The notes under the pieces: model-generated
The model's database searches: none
What the model was told of the DNA's origin: nothing
The model's input: the letters and a program-made list of their open reading frames with translations, nothing else
Part shown: one piece after another, positions 34,352 to 48,200 of the stretch
Layout: every line of letters starts with the position of its first letter
How positions within the stretch are numbered: the first letter of the stretch is position 1
Program-made: the position numbers and the translations under genes
DNA from: Curvibacter sp.
GTDB taxonomy: Bacteria; Pseudomonadota; Gammaproteobacteria; Burkholderiales; Burkholderiaceae_C
Length of the DNA: 64,000 bases
Direction of reading: 5' to 3'
Assembly: GCA_020621965.1 (NCBI GenBank)
Contig: JAHRYV010000012.1
Coordinates: 855 to 64,854, forward strand

Positions 34352-35128
34352 ATGAGCAAGACCATCCGCCAGGCGGCCCTGCTGTTGTGCGCCTTCGGCG
34401 CGAGCATCGCGCAGGCCGGCCTGTTCGATGACGAGGAGGCTCGCCGCGCCATCCTGGACCTGCGCGAGCGCGTCGAGGCCAGCCGCAAGGAGGCCGAGCA
34501 GCGCACGAACGAACAGGCCGCGCGCACGGGCGAAGAAAACGCCCAGTTGCGACGCAGCCTGCTCGAGCTGCAGAACCAGATCGATATCCTGCGCGGCGAC
34601 GTGGCGCGCCTGGTCGGCCAGAACGAGCAGCTGACCCGGGACGTCACGGAGCTGCAGCGCCAGCAGAAGGACGTGCAAAGCGGCATCGACGAGCGGCTGC
34701 GCAAGTTCGAGCCGCTCAAGGTGACGGTGGACGGTCATGAATTCCTGGCCGAGCAGGCCGAGAAGCGCGACTACGAGGCCGCGCTGGGCATCTTCCGCAA
34801 GGGCGATTTCGGCGGCGCGCAGAATGCCTTCGTCGAATTCCTCAAGCGTTACCCGACCAGCGGCTACGCGCCATCCTCCTTCTTCTGGCTGGGCAATGCG
34901 CAGTACGCCACCCGCGACTACAAGGAAGCCATCCAGAACTTCCGCACCCTGCTGACGCAGGCGCCGGAACATCTGCGTGCTCCGGAAGCCGTGCTCTCCA
35001 TCGCCAACTGCCAGGTCGAGCTCAAAGACACCAAGGCGGCGCGCAAGACGCTGGAAGACCTGATCAAGGCCTACCCGCAGTCCGAGGCGGCCTCCGCCGC
35101 CAAGCAGCGCCTGCCCCGTCTCAAGTAA
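34352..35128 (+). CDS. cpoB: Tol-Pal system protein YbgF/CpoB
   Basis: 258 aa; coiled coil plus TPR region (YEAALGIFRKGDFGGAQNAFVEFLKRYPTSGYAPSSFFWLGNAQYATRDYKEAI). Confidence 0.94.
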   Translation: MSKTIRQAALLLCAFGASIAQAGLFDDEEARRAILDLRERVEASRKEAEQRTNEQAARTGEENAQLRRSLLELQNQIDILRGDVARLVGQNEQLTRDVTELQRQQKDVQSGIDERLRKFEPLKVTVDGHEFLAEQAEKRDYEAALGIFRKGDFGGAQNAFVEFLKRYPTSGYAPSSFFWLGNAQYATRDYKEAIQNFRTLLTQAPEHLRAPEAVLSIANCQVELKDTKAARKTLEDLIKAYPQSEAASAAKQRLPRLK

Positions 35129-35174
35129 GGCCGTCCGGCCGTCAGGATCGGGCCCTGGCCTTAGAATCCGGGGC

Positions 35175-36290
35175 ATGCAATTGCCCGATATCTCGGCGCT
35201 CAACACCCTGGTGTTGAGCGCCTCCTTCTTTCTTTCCCTGCTCTTCGGCGCGCTGGTCCAGCGCACCCATTTCTGCACCATGGGCGCCGTCAGCGACGTG
35301 GTCAACATGGGCGACTGGACCCGCATGCGCCAATGGGTCCTGGCCATCGGCATCGCCATGGCCGGCTTCGCCGTGCTGGCCTATGCCGACCTGATCGATC
35401 CGACCCAGACCATCCACGGCGGCAACCGCTGGCTCTGGCTGTCGGCTGCCATCGGGGGCGCCCTGTTCGGCTTCGGCATGGTGCTGGCCTCGGGCTGCGG
35501 CAGCAAGACCCTGGTGCGCGTCGGCGCGGGCAGCCTGAAGTCGCTGGTGGTGATGCTGGTCATGGGCTTTGCGGGGTTTGCCACCATGAAGGGCATCACG
35601 GCCGTGCTGCGGGTGTCCACGGTCGATCAGGTGGCGGTCGATTTCTCCACCACGGCCAATCTGCCGTATCTGCTGGCCTCGGCGCTGGGCCTGTCGCCCG
35701 GGTTGGCAGCACTGCTGCTGGGCCTGGGTCTGGGCTCGGCGCTCATCGTCTGGGCCTTGCGCGGCGACCAGTTCCTGCGCGCCGAGAACCTGTGGGCTGG
35801 CATCGGCGTTGGCGCCATCGTCGTGGCCATGTGGTGGGTCAGCGGCCATCTGGGGCGTGTGGCCGAGCATCCCGAGACGCTGGAACAGGTCTTCCTGGCC
35901 ACCAACTCCGGGCGCGCCGAAGCGTTGAGCTTCGTGGCGCCGATTTCCTATGCGCTGGACTGGCTGATGTTCTTCAGCGACAGGACCAAGGTGCTGACCC
36001 TGGGCATCGTCTCCGTCTTCGGCGTCATCGCCGGCTCCGCGCTGATGGCCTTGTGGGGGCGGACCTTCCGCTGGGAGGGCTTCGGCGGCACCGAAGACGT
36101 GGCCAACCATCTGGTAGGCGCCGTGCTCATGGGCGTGGGTGGTGTCACGGCCATGGGCTGCACCATCGGCCAGGGCCTGACCGGACTGTCCACCCTGGGG
36201 CTGAACAGCCTGGTGGCCTTTGGCGCCATCGTGGCCGGCGCGGTGCTGGGTTTCAGGTACCAGATGTGGCGCCTGGAGCGCATGGACTGA
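35175..36290 (+). CDS. YeeE/YedE family (sulfur transport) inner membrane protein
   Basis: 371 aa polytopic; FGFGMVLASGCGSKTLVRVGAG, GVTAMGCTIGQGLTGLSTL. Confidence 0.93.
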   Translation: MQLPDISALNTLVLSASFFLSLLFGALVQRTHFCTMGAVSDVVNMGDWTRMRQWVLAIGIAMAGFAVLAYADLIDPTQTIHGGNRWLWLSAAIGGALFGFGMVLASGCGSKTLVRVGAGSLKSLVVMLVMGFAGFATMKGITAVLRVSTVDQVAVDFSTTANLPYLLASALGLSPGLAALLLGLGLGSALIVWALRGDQFLRAENLWAGIGVGAIVVAMWWVSGHLGRVAEHPETLEQVFLATNSGRAEALSFVAPISYALDWLMFFSDRTKVLTLGIVSVFGVIAGSALMALWGRTFRWEGFGGTEDVANHLVGAVLMGVGGVTAMGCTIGQGLTGLSTLGLNSLVAFGAIVAGAVLGFRYQMWRLERMD

Positions 36291-36300
36291 AGGCGCCGGC

Positions 36301-37062
36301 GTGACGACGGACATCGATCTGGCCCGGCGCTTTGGCGGGCTCGAGCGCCTGTATGGCGTGAGCGGCGCGCAGCGCATCCGTGCGGCCCATGTGGTGGTGG
36401 TGGGTGTCGGCGGCGTGGGGTCCTGGGCGGTGGAGGCCCTGGCGCGCAGCGGGGTCGGGCGGCTCACGCTGATCGACCTCGACCATGTGGCGGAGTCCAA
36501 CATCAACCGCCAGATCCACGCGCTCGATGCTACCCTGGGCCAGGCCAAGGTGCTGGCCATGCGCGATCGCATCGCCCAGATCAATCCCGCATGCCAGGTG
36601 CAGTGCATCGAGGAATTCGTCGACGCAAGCAACTGGCCCGCGCTGCTGCCCGGCGGCGTGGACGCCGTCATCGACGCCTGCGACCAGGTGCGGGCCAAGA
36701 CCGCCATGGCGGCCTGGGCCCTCGCGCACAAGACGCTTTTCATCACGGCGGGCGCGGCCGGCGGCAAGCGTCTGGCGCACAAGGTGGACATCGAGGACCT
36801 CGGGCAGGTCACCCACGACCCGCTGCTGGCGCAGCTGCGCTACCGCCTGCGGCGCGAGCACGGCGCGGCCAAGGGTGGCCGCAAGATGGGCGTGAGCTGC
36901 GTGTTCAGCCGCGAGGCGGTGAGCGGGCCCGATGCCTCCTGCGCGATAGAGGGTGATGGATCGCTCAACTGCAGCGGCTACGGCTCGCAGGTCGCAGTCA
37001 CCGCCACTTTCGGGCAGTGCGCCGCGGGCTGGGTGCTCAATGAAATTGTGATGCGCGCTTGA
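36301..37062 (+). CDS. tcdA: tRNA threonylcarbamoyladenosine dehydratase (CsdL/TcdA)
   Basis: GTG start; RRFGGLERLYGVSGAQRIRAAHVVVVGVGGVGSWAVEALARSGVGRLTLIDLDHVAESNINRQIHA. Confidence 0.94.
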   Translation: MTTDIDLARRFGGLERLYGVSGAQRIRAAHVVVVGVGGVGSWAVEALARSGVGRLTLIDLDHVAESNINRQIHALDATLGQAKVLAMRDRIAQINPACQVQCIEEFVDASNWPALLPGGVDAVIDACDQVRAKTAMAAWALAHKTLFITAGAAGGKRLAHKVDIEDLGQVTHDPLLAQLRYRLRREHGAAKGGRKMGVSCVFSREAVSGPDASCAIEGDGSLNCSGYGSQVAVTATFGQCAAGWVLNEIVMRA

Positions 37063-37088
37063 AGCGAGCGAAAAAATCACGCTATAAT
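37059..37088 (+). promoter_or_regulatory. Sigma70-type promoter for the tRNA-Lys/tRNA-Asn unit
   Basis: TTGAAG (37059-37064), 18-nt spacer, TATAAT (37083-37088), about 40 nt upstream of tRNA-Lys. Confidence 0.75.
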
Positions 37089-37128
37089 TTAAGGCTTGTC
37101 AGGTTGCGATGAAAATCGCGGCGTGTGG

Positions 37129-37204
37129 GGGACGTTAGCTCAGTTGGTAGAGCAGCGGACTTTTAATCCGTTGGTCGCAGGTTCGAATCCTGCACGTCCT
37201 ACCA
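37129..37204 (+). tRNA. tRNA-Lys (anticodon TTT)
   Basis: Cloverleaf GGGACGT...ACGTCCT-A-CCA, loop CTTTTAA, GTTCGAATC T-loop, encoded CCA. Confidence 0.97.
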
Positions 37205-37226
37205 GTACAATACGTATACCGAATAT

Positions 37227-37302
37227 TCCTCGATAGCTCAGTCGGTAGAGCGCCGGACTGTTAATCCGTAGGTCCCTGGTTCGAGCCCAGGTCGAGGAGC
37301 CA
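37227..37302 (+). tRNA. tRNA-Asn (anticodon GTT)
   Basis: TCCTCGA...TCGAGGA-G-CCA, loop CTGTTAA. Confidence 0.97.
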
Positions 37303-37305
37303 AAT

Positions 37306-37337
37306 AAAAAGGCCTTGCAGCAATGCAAGGCCTTTTT
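37306..37337. terminator. Intrinsic terminator after tRNA-Asn, 14-bp perfect stem with GCAA loop
   Basis: AAAAAGGCCTTGCA GCAA TGCAAGGCCTTTTT. Confidence 0.93.
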
Positions 37338-37387
37338 CGTTTTCCGAGGTGCTGGTCTGTTGCGTATTTATTCTGTGAGCAAAAGCA

Positions 37388-37421
37388 AAAAGGGGTCTGA
37401 TCTTGCGATCAGACCCCTTTT
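37388..37421. terminator. Intrinsic bidirectional terminator, 15-bp perfect stem, downstream of tRNA-Lys(CTT)
   Basis: AAAAGGGGTCTGATC TTGC GATCAGACCCCTTTT. Confidence 0.92.
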
Positions 37422-37427
37422 CTCGTC

Positions 37428-37503
37428 TGGTGGGTCCTGTAGGATTCGAACCTACGACCTACGGATTAAGAGTCCGCTGCTCTACCAACTGAGCTAAGAA
37501 CCC
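37428..37503 (-). tRNA. tRNA-Lys (anticodon CTT)
   Basis: Reverse complement GGGTTCTTAGCTCAGTTGGTAGAGCAGCGGACTCTTAATCCGTAGGTCGTAGGTTCGAATCCTACAGGACCCACCA. Confidence 0.96.
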
Positions 37504-37599
37504 GAAGCCCGAATTATGGCATAAAAAGGGCCGTGTTCTCCTCTGGCGGGGCCGGCAGGATCATTTTTTTAACCTCATCCAAACGAACAGGAGTCCACC

Positions 37600-37800
37600 A
37601 TGTCCAGACTGTCAGTCATTGCCCTGAGTGCCGCCATGCTGGCGGGTTGCGGCGCTGAAACCGCCACCACCGCGGCGACCGTCGCCACCATGAAAAAGCA
37701 GGAGCTGGAGCAGGCGCAGAAGACCAAGGAGCAGATGCAGCAGAAGATCGGCGAGTCGATGCAGCAGATGCAGCAAAGCACGCAGCGCGCGACCGATTAG
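37600..37800 (+). CDS. Small putative lipoprotein, Gln/Lys-rich helical
   Basis: 66 aa; MSRLSVIALSAAMLAGCGAE lipobox and an AACAGGAG-type RBS upstream. Confidence 0.7.
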   Translation: MSRLSVIALSAAMLAGCGAETATTAATVATMKKQELEQAQKTKEQMQQKIGESMQQMQQSTQRATD

Positions 37801-37804
37801 CCCA

Positions 37805-39759
37805 TCAGGCTGTGCTGTCCAGCGTGTGGCTGAGCTCCAGCCAGCGTCCTTCGAGCTGGTCGAGTTCGTCCTGCAGCGTTGACAGGCGTTTGCCCAGTTC
37901 GTTGATCTCGTCCATGCCGGGCTGACCGGACAGCCGCTCTTCGAGCGCGGCTTTCTCCTGCGTCAGCTCGCTGATCCGGGCCTCGTTCTTCTCCAGTTCC
38001 TTGCGCAGCTGGCGGGTGCGGTTGTCGTCGCGTCGCGCCGGTGCGGCCACCGGTGCGGGCACCGGGGGTGGGGCGATCGCCGCGGCCGCCGCTGCGGCGG
38101 TGGCTTCCTTCAGCGCTTCGCGCTGGCGTTTGGCTTCGTCCAGCAGGTAACGCTGGTAGTCGTCGAGGTCGCCGTCGAAGGGGCTGATGCCGCCGCGGGA
38201 AACCAGCCAGAACTCGTCGCACACCGAACGCAGCAGGGCGCGGTCGTGGCTGACCAGCATCACCGTGCCCTCGAATTCGTTGAGCGCCACCGCCAGCGCC
38301 TCGCGCGTGGCCAGGTCCAGGTGGTTGGTGGGCTCGTCCATCAGCAGCAGGTTGGGGCGCTGCCAGACCAGCATGCACAGCACCAGGCGGGCCTTCTCGC
38401 CGCCGCTCATGGTGCCCACGGTCTGCTTGACCTGGTCGCCCGTGAAATTGAAGCCGCCCAGGAAACTGCGCAGGTCCTGCTCGCGGGTGGCCTGGCCGCT
38501 GAGCGCACCGCGTGCCGTGGTGTCCTTGACCAGCCAGATCATGTGCTCCAGCGGTGTGTCCTGCGGGCGCAGCACGTCGAGCTCCTGCTGGGCGAAGTAG
38601 CCGATGGACAGGCCCTTGCCTTCGATGATCTCGCCCGCCAGGGGGGCCAGGTCGCGCGCGATGGTCTTGACCACGGTCGACTTGCCCTGGCCGTTGGCGC
38701 CCAGGATGCCGATGCGCTGGCCGGCCAGCACCGACTTGCTGACATTCTTCACGATCACGGTGGGTGGCGTGCCGGCCGGCGCGCCTTCGGGCGGTGGGTA
38801 GCCGAAGTCGATGCCCTGCATGGACAGCATGGGGTTGGGCAGGTTAGCCGGTTCCTTGAACTCGAAGGTGAACTCGGCCTCGGCCAGCACCGGGCCGATC
38901 TTCTCCATGCGGTCCAGCGCCTTGACGCGGCTCTGCGCCTGCTTGGCCTTGCTGGCCTTGGCCTTGAAGCGGTCGATGAACTTCTGCAGGTGGGCGATCT
39001 TTTCCTGCTGCCGGGCGTAGGAGGTCTGCTGCAGCGCCATCTGCTCGGCGCGCATGTCCTCGAACTTGCTGTAGTTGCCGCCGTAGCGGTTGAGCTTGGC
39101 CGTCTCGATGTGCACGGTGACGTTGGTCACGGCATCGAGAAACTCGCGGTCGTGGCTGATGACCAGCATGGTGCCGGTGTAACGTTGCAGCCAGGCTTCC
39201 AGCCAGACCAGGGCGTCGAGGTCCAGGTGGTTGGTGGGCTCGTCCAGCAGCAGCAGGTCCGAGGGGCACATCAGGGCGCGCGCCAGCTGCAGGCGCATGC
39301 GCCAGCCGCCGGAAAAACTGTTCACCGGTTTGTCGAGTTCCGTGGTGCGAAAGCCCAGGCCCAGGATCAGCGCCTGAGCACGGGCCGAGGCATCGTGCGC
39401 GCCGGCATCGTGCAGCTCCATATAGGCGTGCCCCATGCGCTCGCCGTCGTCGGTGGCCTCGGCGGCCACCACCTCGGCTTGCGCCGCGGCCAGGCGGGTG
39501 TCGCCGGCGATCACGAAGTCGGTGGCGCTCTCGCTGGTCTCGGGCATGTCCTGCGCCACCTGGGCCAGGCGCCACTGGGCCGGGACGTAGCAGTCGCCGC
39601 TGTCCTCGTGCAGGGTGCCGTTGAGCAGGGCGAACAGGGTGGATTTGCCGGCGCCGTTGCGGCCCACCAGGCCGACTTTTTCGCCGGGGTTGATGGTGGC
39701 CGAGGCGCCATCGAGAATCACCTTGGCGCCGCGGCGCAGGGTGATGTTTTTCAGGGTGA

Positions 39760-39763
<4 letters not shown>
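37805..39763 (-). CDS. ABC-F family ATP-binding protein (YheS/Uup-like)
   Basis: 652 aa; two ABC domains, LLLDEPTNHLDLDALVWLE, LLMDEPTNHLDLATREAL, C-terminal coiled coil. Confidence 0.95.
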
Positions 39764-42962
<3,199 letters not shown>

Positions 42963-43049
42963 CGTTTAGTCTCCAATGCCAGGAAATGTCGTCAGGTAAG
43001 CCCGGTCGCCGCCGCGCACGCGGTCACCCGCGTGGGGGCGCCGGCCGTG

Positions 43050-43910
43050 TCAGTCGCGCAGCAGGTCGTTCAGGCTGGTCTTGGCGCGGGTCTGGGCGTC
43101 CACGCGTTTGACGATCACGGCGCAATAGAGACTGTACTTGCCGTCGGCGCTGGGCAGGTTGCCCGAGACCACCACGGAGCCGGCCGGCACGCGGCCGTAG
43201 TGGACCTCGCCGGTGGCGCGGTCATAGATCTTGGTGCTCTGGCCGATGTACACGCCCATGGAGATGACCGAGTTCTCCTCGACCACCACACCTTCGACGA
43301 TCTCGGAACGCGCGCCGATGAAGCAGTTGTCCTCGATGATGGTCGGGCCGGCCTGCACGGGCTCCAGCACGCCGCCGATGCCCACGCCGCCCGAGAGGTG
43401 CACGTTCTTGCCGATCTGGGCGCAGGAGCCCACCGTGGCCCAGGTGTCGACCATGGTGTTCTCGTCCACGTAGGCGCCGATGTTCACGTAGCTGGGCATC
43501 AGGATGGCGCCCTTGGCGATGAAGCTGCCGCGGCGCGCCACGGCCGGCGGCACCACACGCACGCCGGTGGCGGCCATTTCCTGCGCGGAAAGATCGGCGA
43601 ACTTGGTCGGCACCTTGTCATAGAAGCCCAGGTCGCCGGCCCGGATGATCTCGTTGTCCTTCAGGCGGAACGACAGCAGCACGGCCTTCTTGATCCACTG
43701 GTGCACGGTCCACTTGCCCACGCTCTCGCGCGTGGCCACGCGCAGGCGGCCCTGGTTCATCTCGGAGATGACGTGCTCGACGGCATCGACCACTTCCTTG
43801 GGCGCCGACTTGACGGAGATGTTGGCGCGGTTGTCCCAGGCGGATTCGATGATCTGTTGCAGTTGTTGGCTCATGTGAAGACTCGGGTTTTCAGGTTCTG
43901 GATTTGACAA
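43050..43910 (-). CDS. dapD: 2,3,4,5-tetrahydropyridine-2,6-dicarboxylate N-succinyltransferase
   Basis: 286 aa; [46 protein letters not shown]. Confidence 0.97.
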   Translation of the reverse strand: MSNPEPENPSLHMSQQLQQIIESAWDNRANISVKSAPKEVVDAVEHVISEMNQGRLRVATRESVGKWTVHQWIKKAVLLSFRLKDNEIIRAGDLGFYDKVPTKFADLSAQEMAATGVRVVPPAVARRGSFIAKGAILMPSYVNIGAYVDENTMVDTWATVGSCAQIGKNVHLSGGVGIGGVLEPVQAGPTIIEDNCFIGARSEIVEGVVVEENSVISMGVYIGQSTKIYDRATGEVHYGRVPAGSVVVSGNLPSADGKYSLYCAVIVKRVDAQTRAKTSLNDLLRD

Positions 43911-45084
43911 ACTGGACGATGCGCTCGGCTGCTTCGGCGCACTCGGCGGTTTCGGCCACCAAGGCCATGCGCACGCGCCCGGCGCCTGGATTGAAGCCGC
44001 GGGCTTCGCGCGCCAGGTAGCTGCCGGGCAAAACAGTCACATTGTAAAGAGCGTAGAGCTCGCGGGCGAAATCGGTGTCGGAACCTTGCACGCCGGCCCA
44101 GAGGTAGAAGGCCGCGTCGGGCAGGGCCACGTCCAGCACGGCGCTGAGCATGGGCGTGACCTGGGCGAACTTCTGGCGGTACTGGTTGCGGTTCTCCACC
44201 ACGTGCGACTCGTCGTTCCAGGCCGCGATGCTGGCGGCCTGCACCACCGGGCTCATGGCGCTGCCGTGGTAGGTGCGGTAGAGCAGGAAGGACTTCATGA
44301 TGGCGGCGTCACCGGCGACAAAGCCGCTGCGCATGCCCGGCACGTTGCTGCGCTTGGACAGGCTGGTCAGGGCGATCAGGTTCCTGAAGTCGCTGCGGCC
44401 CAGCTTGGCGGCGGCCTCCAGCCCGCCCAGCGGCGGCTCGTCGCGGAAGTAAATCTCGCTGTAGCACTCGTCGGAGGCGATCACGAAGCCGTAACGGTCG
44501 CTCAGCTCGAACAGCTTCTGCCATTCGGCCAGCGGCATGACGGCGCCCGTCGGGTTGCCGGGCGAGCAGGTGAAGATCAGCTGGGTGCGGGCCCAGACCT
44601 CGGGCGGCACGCTGTCCCAGTCGACGGCGAAGTTGCGCGCCGGATCGCTGGGCACGTAATAAGGCTGGGCGCCGGCCAGCAGCGTGGCGCCTTCGTAGAT
44701 TTGATAGAAGGGGTTCGGGCACAGGACCAGGGCGCCGGGCTGGCTGGCGTCCACCACGGTCTGCGTCAGCGCGAACAGGGCTTCGCGCGAACCGTTGACC
44801 GGCAGGATCTGGGTGCCCGGGTGGACCGTGACGCCATAACGACGCTGCAGCCAGCCGGCCATGGTCTCCCTGAGCACGGGCTCGCCGGCCGTGGGCGGGT
44901 AGCCGGTCAGGCCGGTATCGAGCGCGGCGCTCAGGGCCAGTTTGATGAAATCGGGGGTGGCGTGCTTGGGCTCGCCGATGCCCAGGCTGATCGGCCGGTA
45001 GGCCGGGTTGGGCGTGATGCCGGAAAAAAGCTGTCGCAGCCGCTCGAAGGGATAGGGCTGCAACTTGTGGAGCAGGGGGTTCAT
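43891..45084 (-). CDS. dapC: Succinyldiaminopimelate transaminase
   Basis: [44 protein letters not shown]; class I aminotransferase; start refined from the track (45612). Confidence 0.94.
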   Translation of the reverse strand: MNPLLHKLQPYPFERLRQLFSGITPNPAYRPISLGIGEPKHATPDFIKLALSAALDTGLTGYPPTAGEPVLRETMAGWLQRRYGVTVHPGTQILPVNGSREALFALTQTVVDASQPGALVLCPNPFYQIYEGATLLAGAQPYYVPSDPARNFAVDWDSVPPEVWARTQLIFTCSPGNPTGAVMPLAEWQKLFELSDRYGFVIASDECYSEIYFRDEPPLGGLEAAAKLGRSDFRNLIALTSLSKRSNVPGMRSGFVAGDAAIMKSFLLYRTYHGSAMSPVVQAASIAAWNDESHVVENRNQYRQKFAQVTPMLSAVLDVALPDAAFYLWAGVQGSDTDFARELYALYNVTVLPGSYLAREARGFNPGAGRVRMALVAETAECAEAAERIVQFVKSRT

Positions 45085-45277
45085 GGATGGAATTATCCAG
45101 GAACTCCCCGCACGCGGACGGGATGGCGCCGCGACGCCACCTCGGCAGCGCCGCCGGTGTGGGATGTAAGCGGGACCGGGTTTACCCGTAACACAGAATC
45201 CGGCCGCCCGGGCCGTCGAGCGCCCCGGCCGGGACGGTATGATTTCACGCTGCTCCCGATCACTGACTGGCCTCACT

Positions 45278-48200
45278 GTGCGTCTTACCTCCATCAAGCT
45301 TTCCGGTTTCAAGTCCTTCGCCGAACCGACCAACTTCATGTTGCCCGGGCAATTGGTGGGCGTGGTCGGCCCCAACGGCTGCGGCAAGTCCAACATCATG
45401 GACGCCGTGCGCTGGGTGCTCGGTGAAAGCCGCGCCAGCGAACTGCGCGGCGAGTCCATGCAGGACGTGATCTTCAACGGCACCACCACGCGCAAGCCGG
45501 CCAGCCGCGCCAGCGTGGAACTGGTGTTCGACAATGCCGACCACCGCGCCGGCGGCCAGTGGAGCCAGTACGCCGAGATCGCCGTCAAGCGCGTGCTGAC
45601 GCGCGACGGCACCAGCAGCTACTACATCAACAACCAGCCGGTGCGCCGACGCGACGTGCAGGACGTGTTCCTCGGCACCGGTCTGGGCCCGCGCGCCTAC
45701 GCCATCATCGGCCAGGGCACGATCAGCCGCATTATCGAATCCAAGCCGGAAGAGCTGCGCCTGTTCCTGGAAGAGGCCGCCGGCGTCTCCAAGTACAAGG
45801 AGCGCCGCCGCGAGACCGAGAACCGCCTGTCCGATACGCGCGAGAACCTGACCCGCGTCGAAGACATCCTGCGCGAACTCAACGCCAACCTGGAAAAACT
45901 GGAGCGGCAGGCCGAGGTGGCGCAGAAGTACAACACGCTGCAGGCCGACGTCACGCTCAAGCAGCAGCAGCTCTGGTACCTCAAGCGCAGCGAGGCCGAG
46001 GCCGACCAGACCAAGATCCGCCAGGACGGCGAGAAAGCGGTCATCGAGCTCGAGTCCCGCGTGGCCGACCTGCGCCACATCGAGGCCGATCTGGAGACCA
46101 TCCGCCAGGCGCACTACGCCGCCGGCGACCAGGTCAATCAGGCCCAGGGCCTGCTGTACGAGGCCAGCACCGAGGTGGGCCGGCTGGAGGCCGAGATCCG
46201 CTTCGTAGTCGAGGGCCGCCAGCGCGTGGAGGAACGCCTGCTGACACTTAAGGAGCAGACCGGGCAGTGGGCCACGCGCAAGCAGGACGCCCTGGCCGAG
46301 ATCGAGCGCCTGGCCGAGCTGGCCCTGGTGGGCGAGGAAAAGACCACCGAGCTGGCCGCCCAGCTCGAAGAGCAGGCCCAGGCTCTGCCGGACCTGGAAG
46401 AGGCGCTGCGCCAGGCGCAGAGCCGGGCCAACGAGCAGCGCGGCAGCGTGACCCAGGTGCAGCAGCAGATCCAGGTGCTGGCCGCCGAGCAGCGCAGCAT
46501 CGAGGAACAGTCGCGCCAGCTGAACCAGCGCCGCGAGCGGCTGGACACCGACCGCAAGGCCCTGGCCGCGCCCGACGAGGCCCGCCTGCACAGCCTGCAG
46601 GAACAGCTGGCCCAGGCGACCGAGGCCTCCGCCGCGGCCGAGGCGCGGCTGCACGAGCTGCAGGACAGCGTGCCGCAGCTCGACGAAGCGCGCCGCGCCC
46701 AGCAGGACACCGTGAACAGCGAGTCCGCCCGACAGGCTGATCTGTCGGCTCGCATGGAAGCGCTCAAGGCGCTGCAGGAGAAGGTCAAGACCGACGGCAA
46801 GCTGCAGCCCTGGCTGGCCAAACACGGCCTGGCCGAGTTGCAGGCCCTGTGGACCAAGCTGCACATCGAGCAGGGCTGGGAAAACGCCCTGGAGGCCGCG
46901 CTGCGCGAGCGCATGGGCGCGCTGGAAGTCAGCCGCATCGACATGGTCAAGGCTTTCGGCGCCGACGCGCCGCCGGCCAAGCTGGCCTTCTACAGCGCGC
47001 CGCAGGCGGCCGTGCCCGAAAAGGCCGCCGGCCTGCCGCGCCTGGCCGATCTGCTGCGTGTCAACGACGCCGGCCTCAAGGCCGTGCTGGTCGACTGGCT
47101 GCAGGGTTGTTATGTGGCCCAGAGCTTCGAGGATGCGCTGGCCCAGCGGACCCAGCTGCAGCCGGGCGAGACCCTGTACGTCAAGAGCGGCCACGCCGTC
47201 ACCGCCCACAGCGTGAGTTTCTACGCCCAGGATTCCGAGCAGGCCGGCCTGCTGGCGCGCGCGCAGGAAATCGAGAACCTGGAAAAGCAGCTGCGGGCCC
47301 AGTCGCTGATCAACGAAGAGGCGCGTAGCGCCCTGGTGCGCGCCGAGGCTGCCTACGCCGACGCCTCGCAGCGTCTGGTGACCGCGCGCCGTGAAGCTTC
47401 GGAAACCCAGAGCCGCGCCCACGAGCTGCAGGTCGAGACCCTGCGCCTGACCCAACTGGCCGAACAGACCCGCGCGCGCAGCGAGCAGATCGCAGGCGAC
47501 CTGGCTGAGGTCGATGCCCTGCTGGAAGAACTGCAGGAGCGCCGTGTGGCCGCCGAGGGCCGCTTCGAGGAACTGGACATGCAACTGGCCGACAGCCAGG
47601 AGCGCCACGCCCAGCTCGACGAACGCGTGCTGGAAGCCGAGCGCAAGCTCAGTGCCTGCCGCGAGCAGCAGCGCAGCCTGGAGCGCCAGGCTCAGGAGGC
47701 CACCTTCTCCCTGCGCACGCTGGACGCCCGCAAGGCCGAGCTGGCCCGCACCATCGACACCGCCGACCAGCAGGCGGGCTCCGTCGCCGCGGAAGAGCAG
47801 CGCGCCCGTGACGAGCTGGCGCGCCTGACCGACGCCGCCGCCCAGGCCGGGCTGCAGAACGCGCTGGCGCTCAAGCTGGAGCGCGAGCAGGCCCTGGGCG
47901 CCAAGCGCAGCGAATACGACGACCTGACCAACAAGCTGCGCGCCAGCGACGAGCGCCGCATCAGGCTCGAGCGCGAGCTCGACCCGCTGCGGCTGCGCAT
48001 CCAGGACATGCAGCTCAAGGAACAGGCCGCACGCCTGGGCTTCGAGCAGTACGCCCAGCTGCTGGCCGAGGCCCAGGCCGACCTGGAGGCCGTGGCCAAG
48101 TCCATCGAGGAGGGCAATGTGCGCCTCACCGGCCTGCAGGGCGAGATCGAACGCCTGAACCGCGAGATCGCGGCCCTGGGCGCGGTCAACCTGGCGGCGC

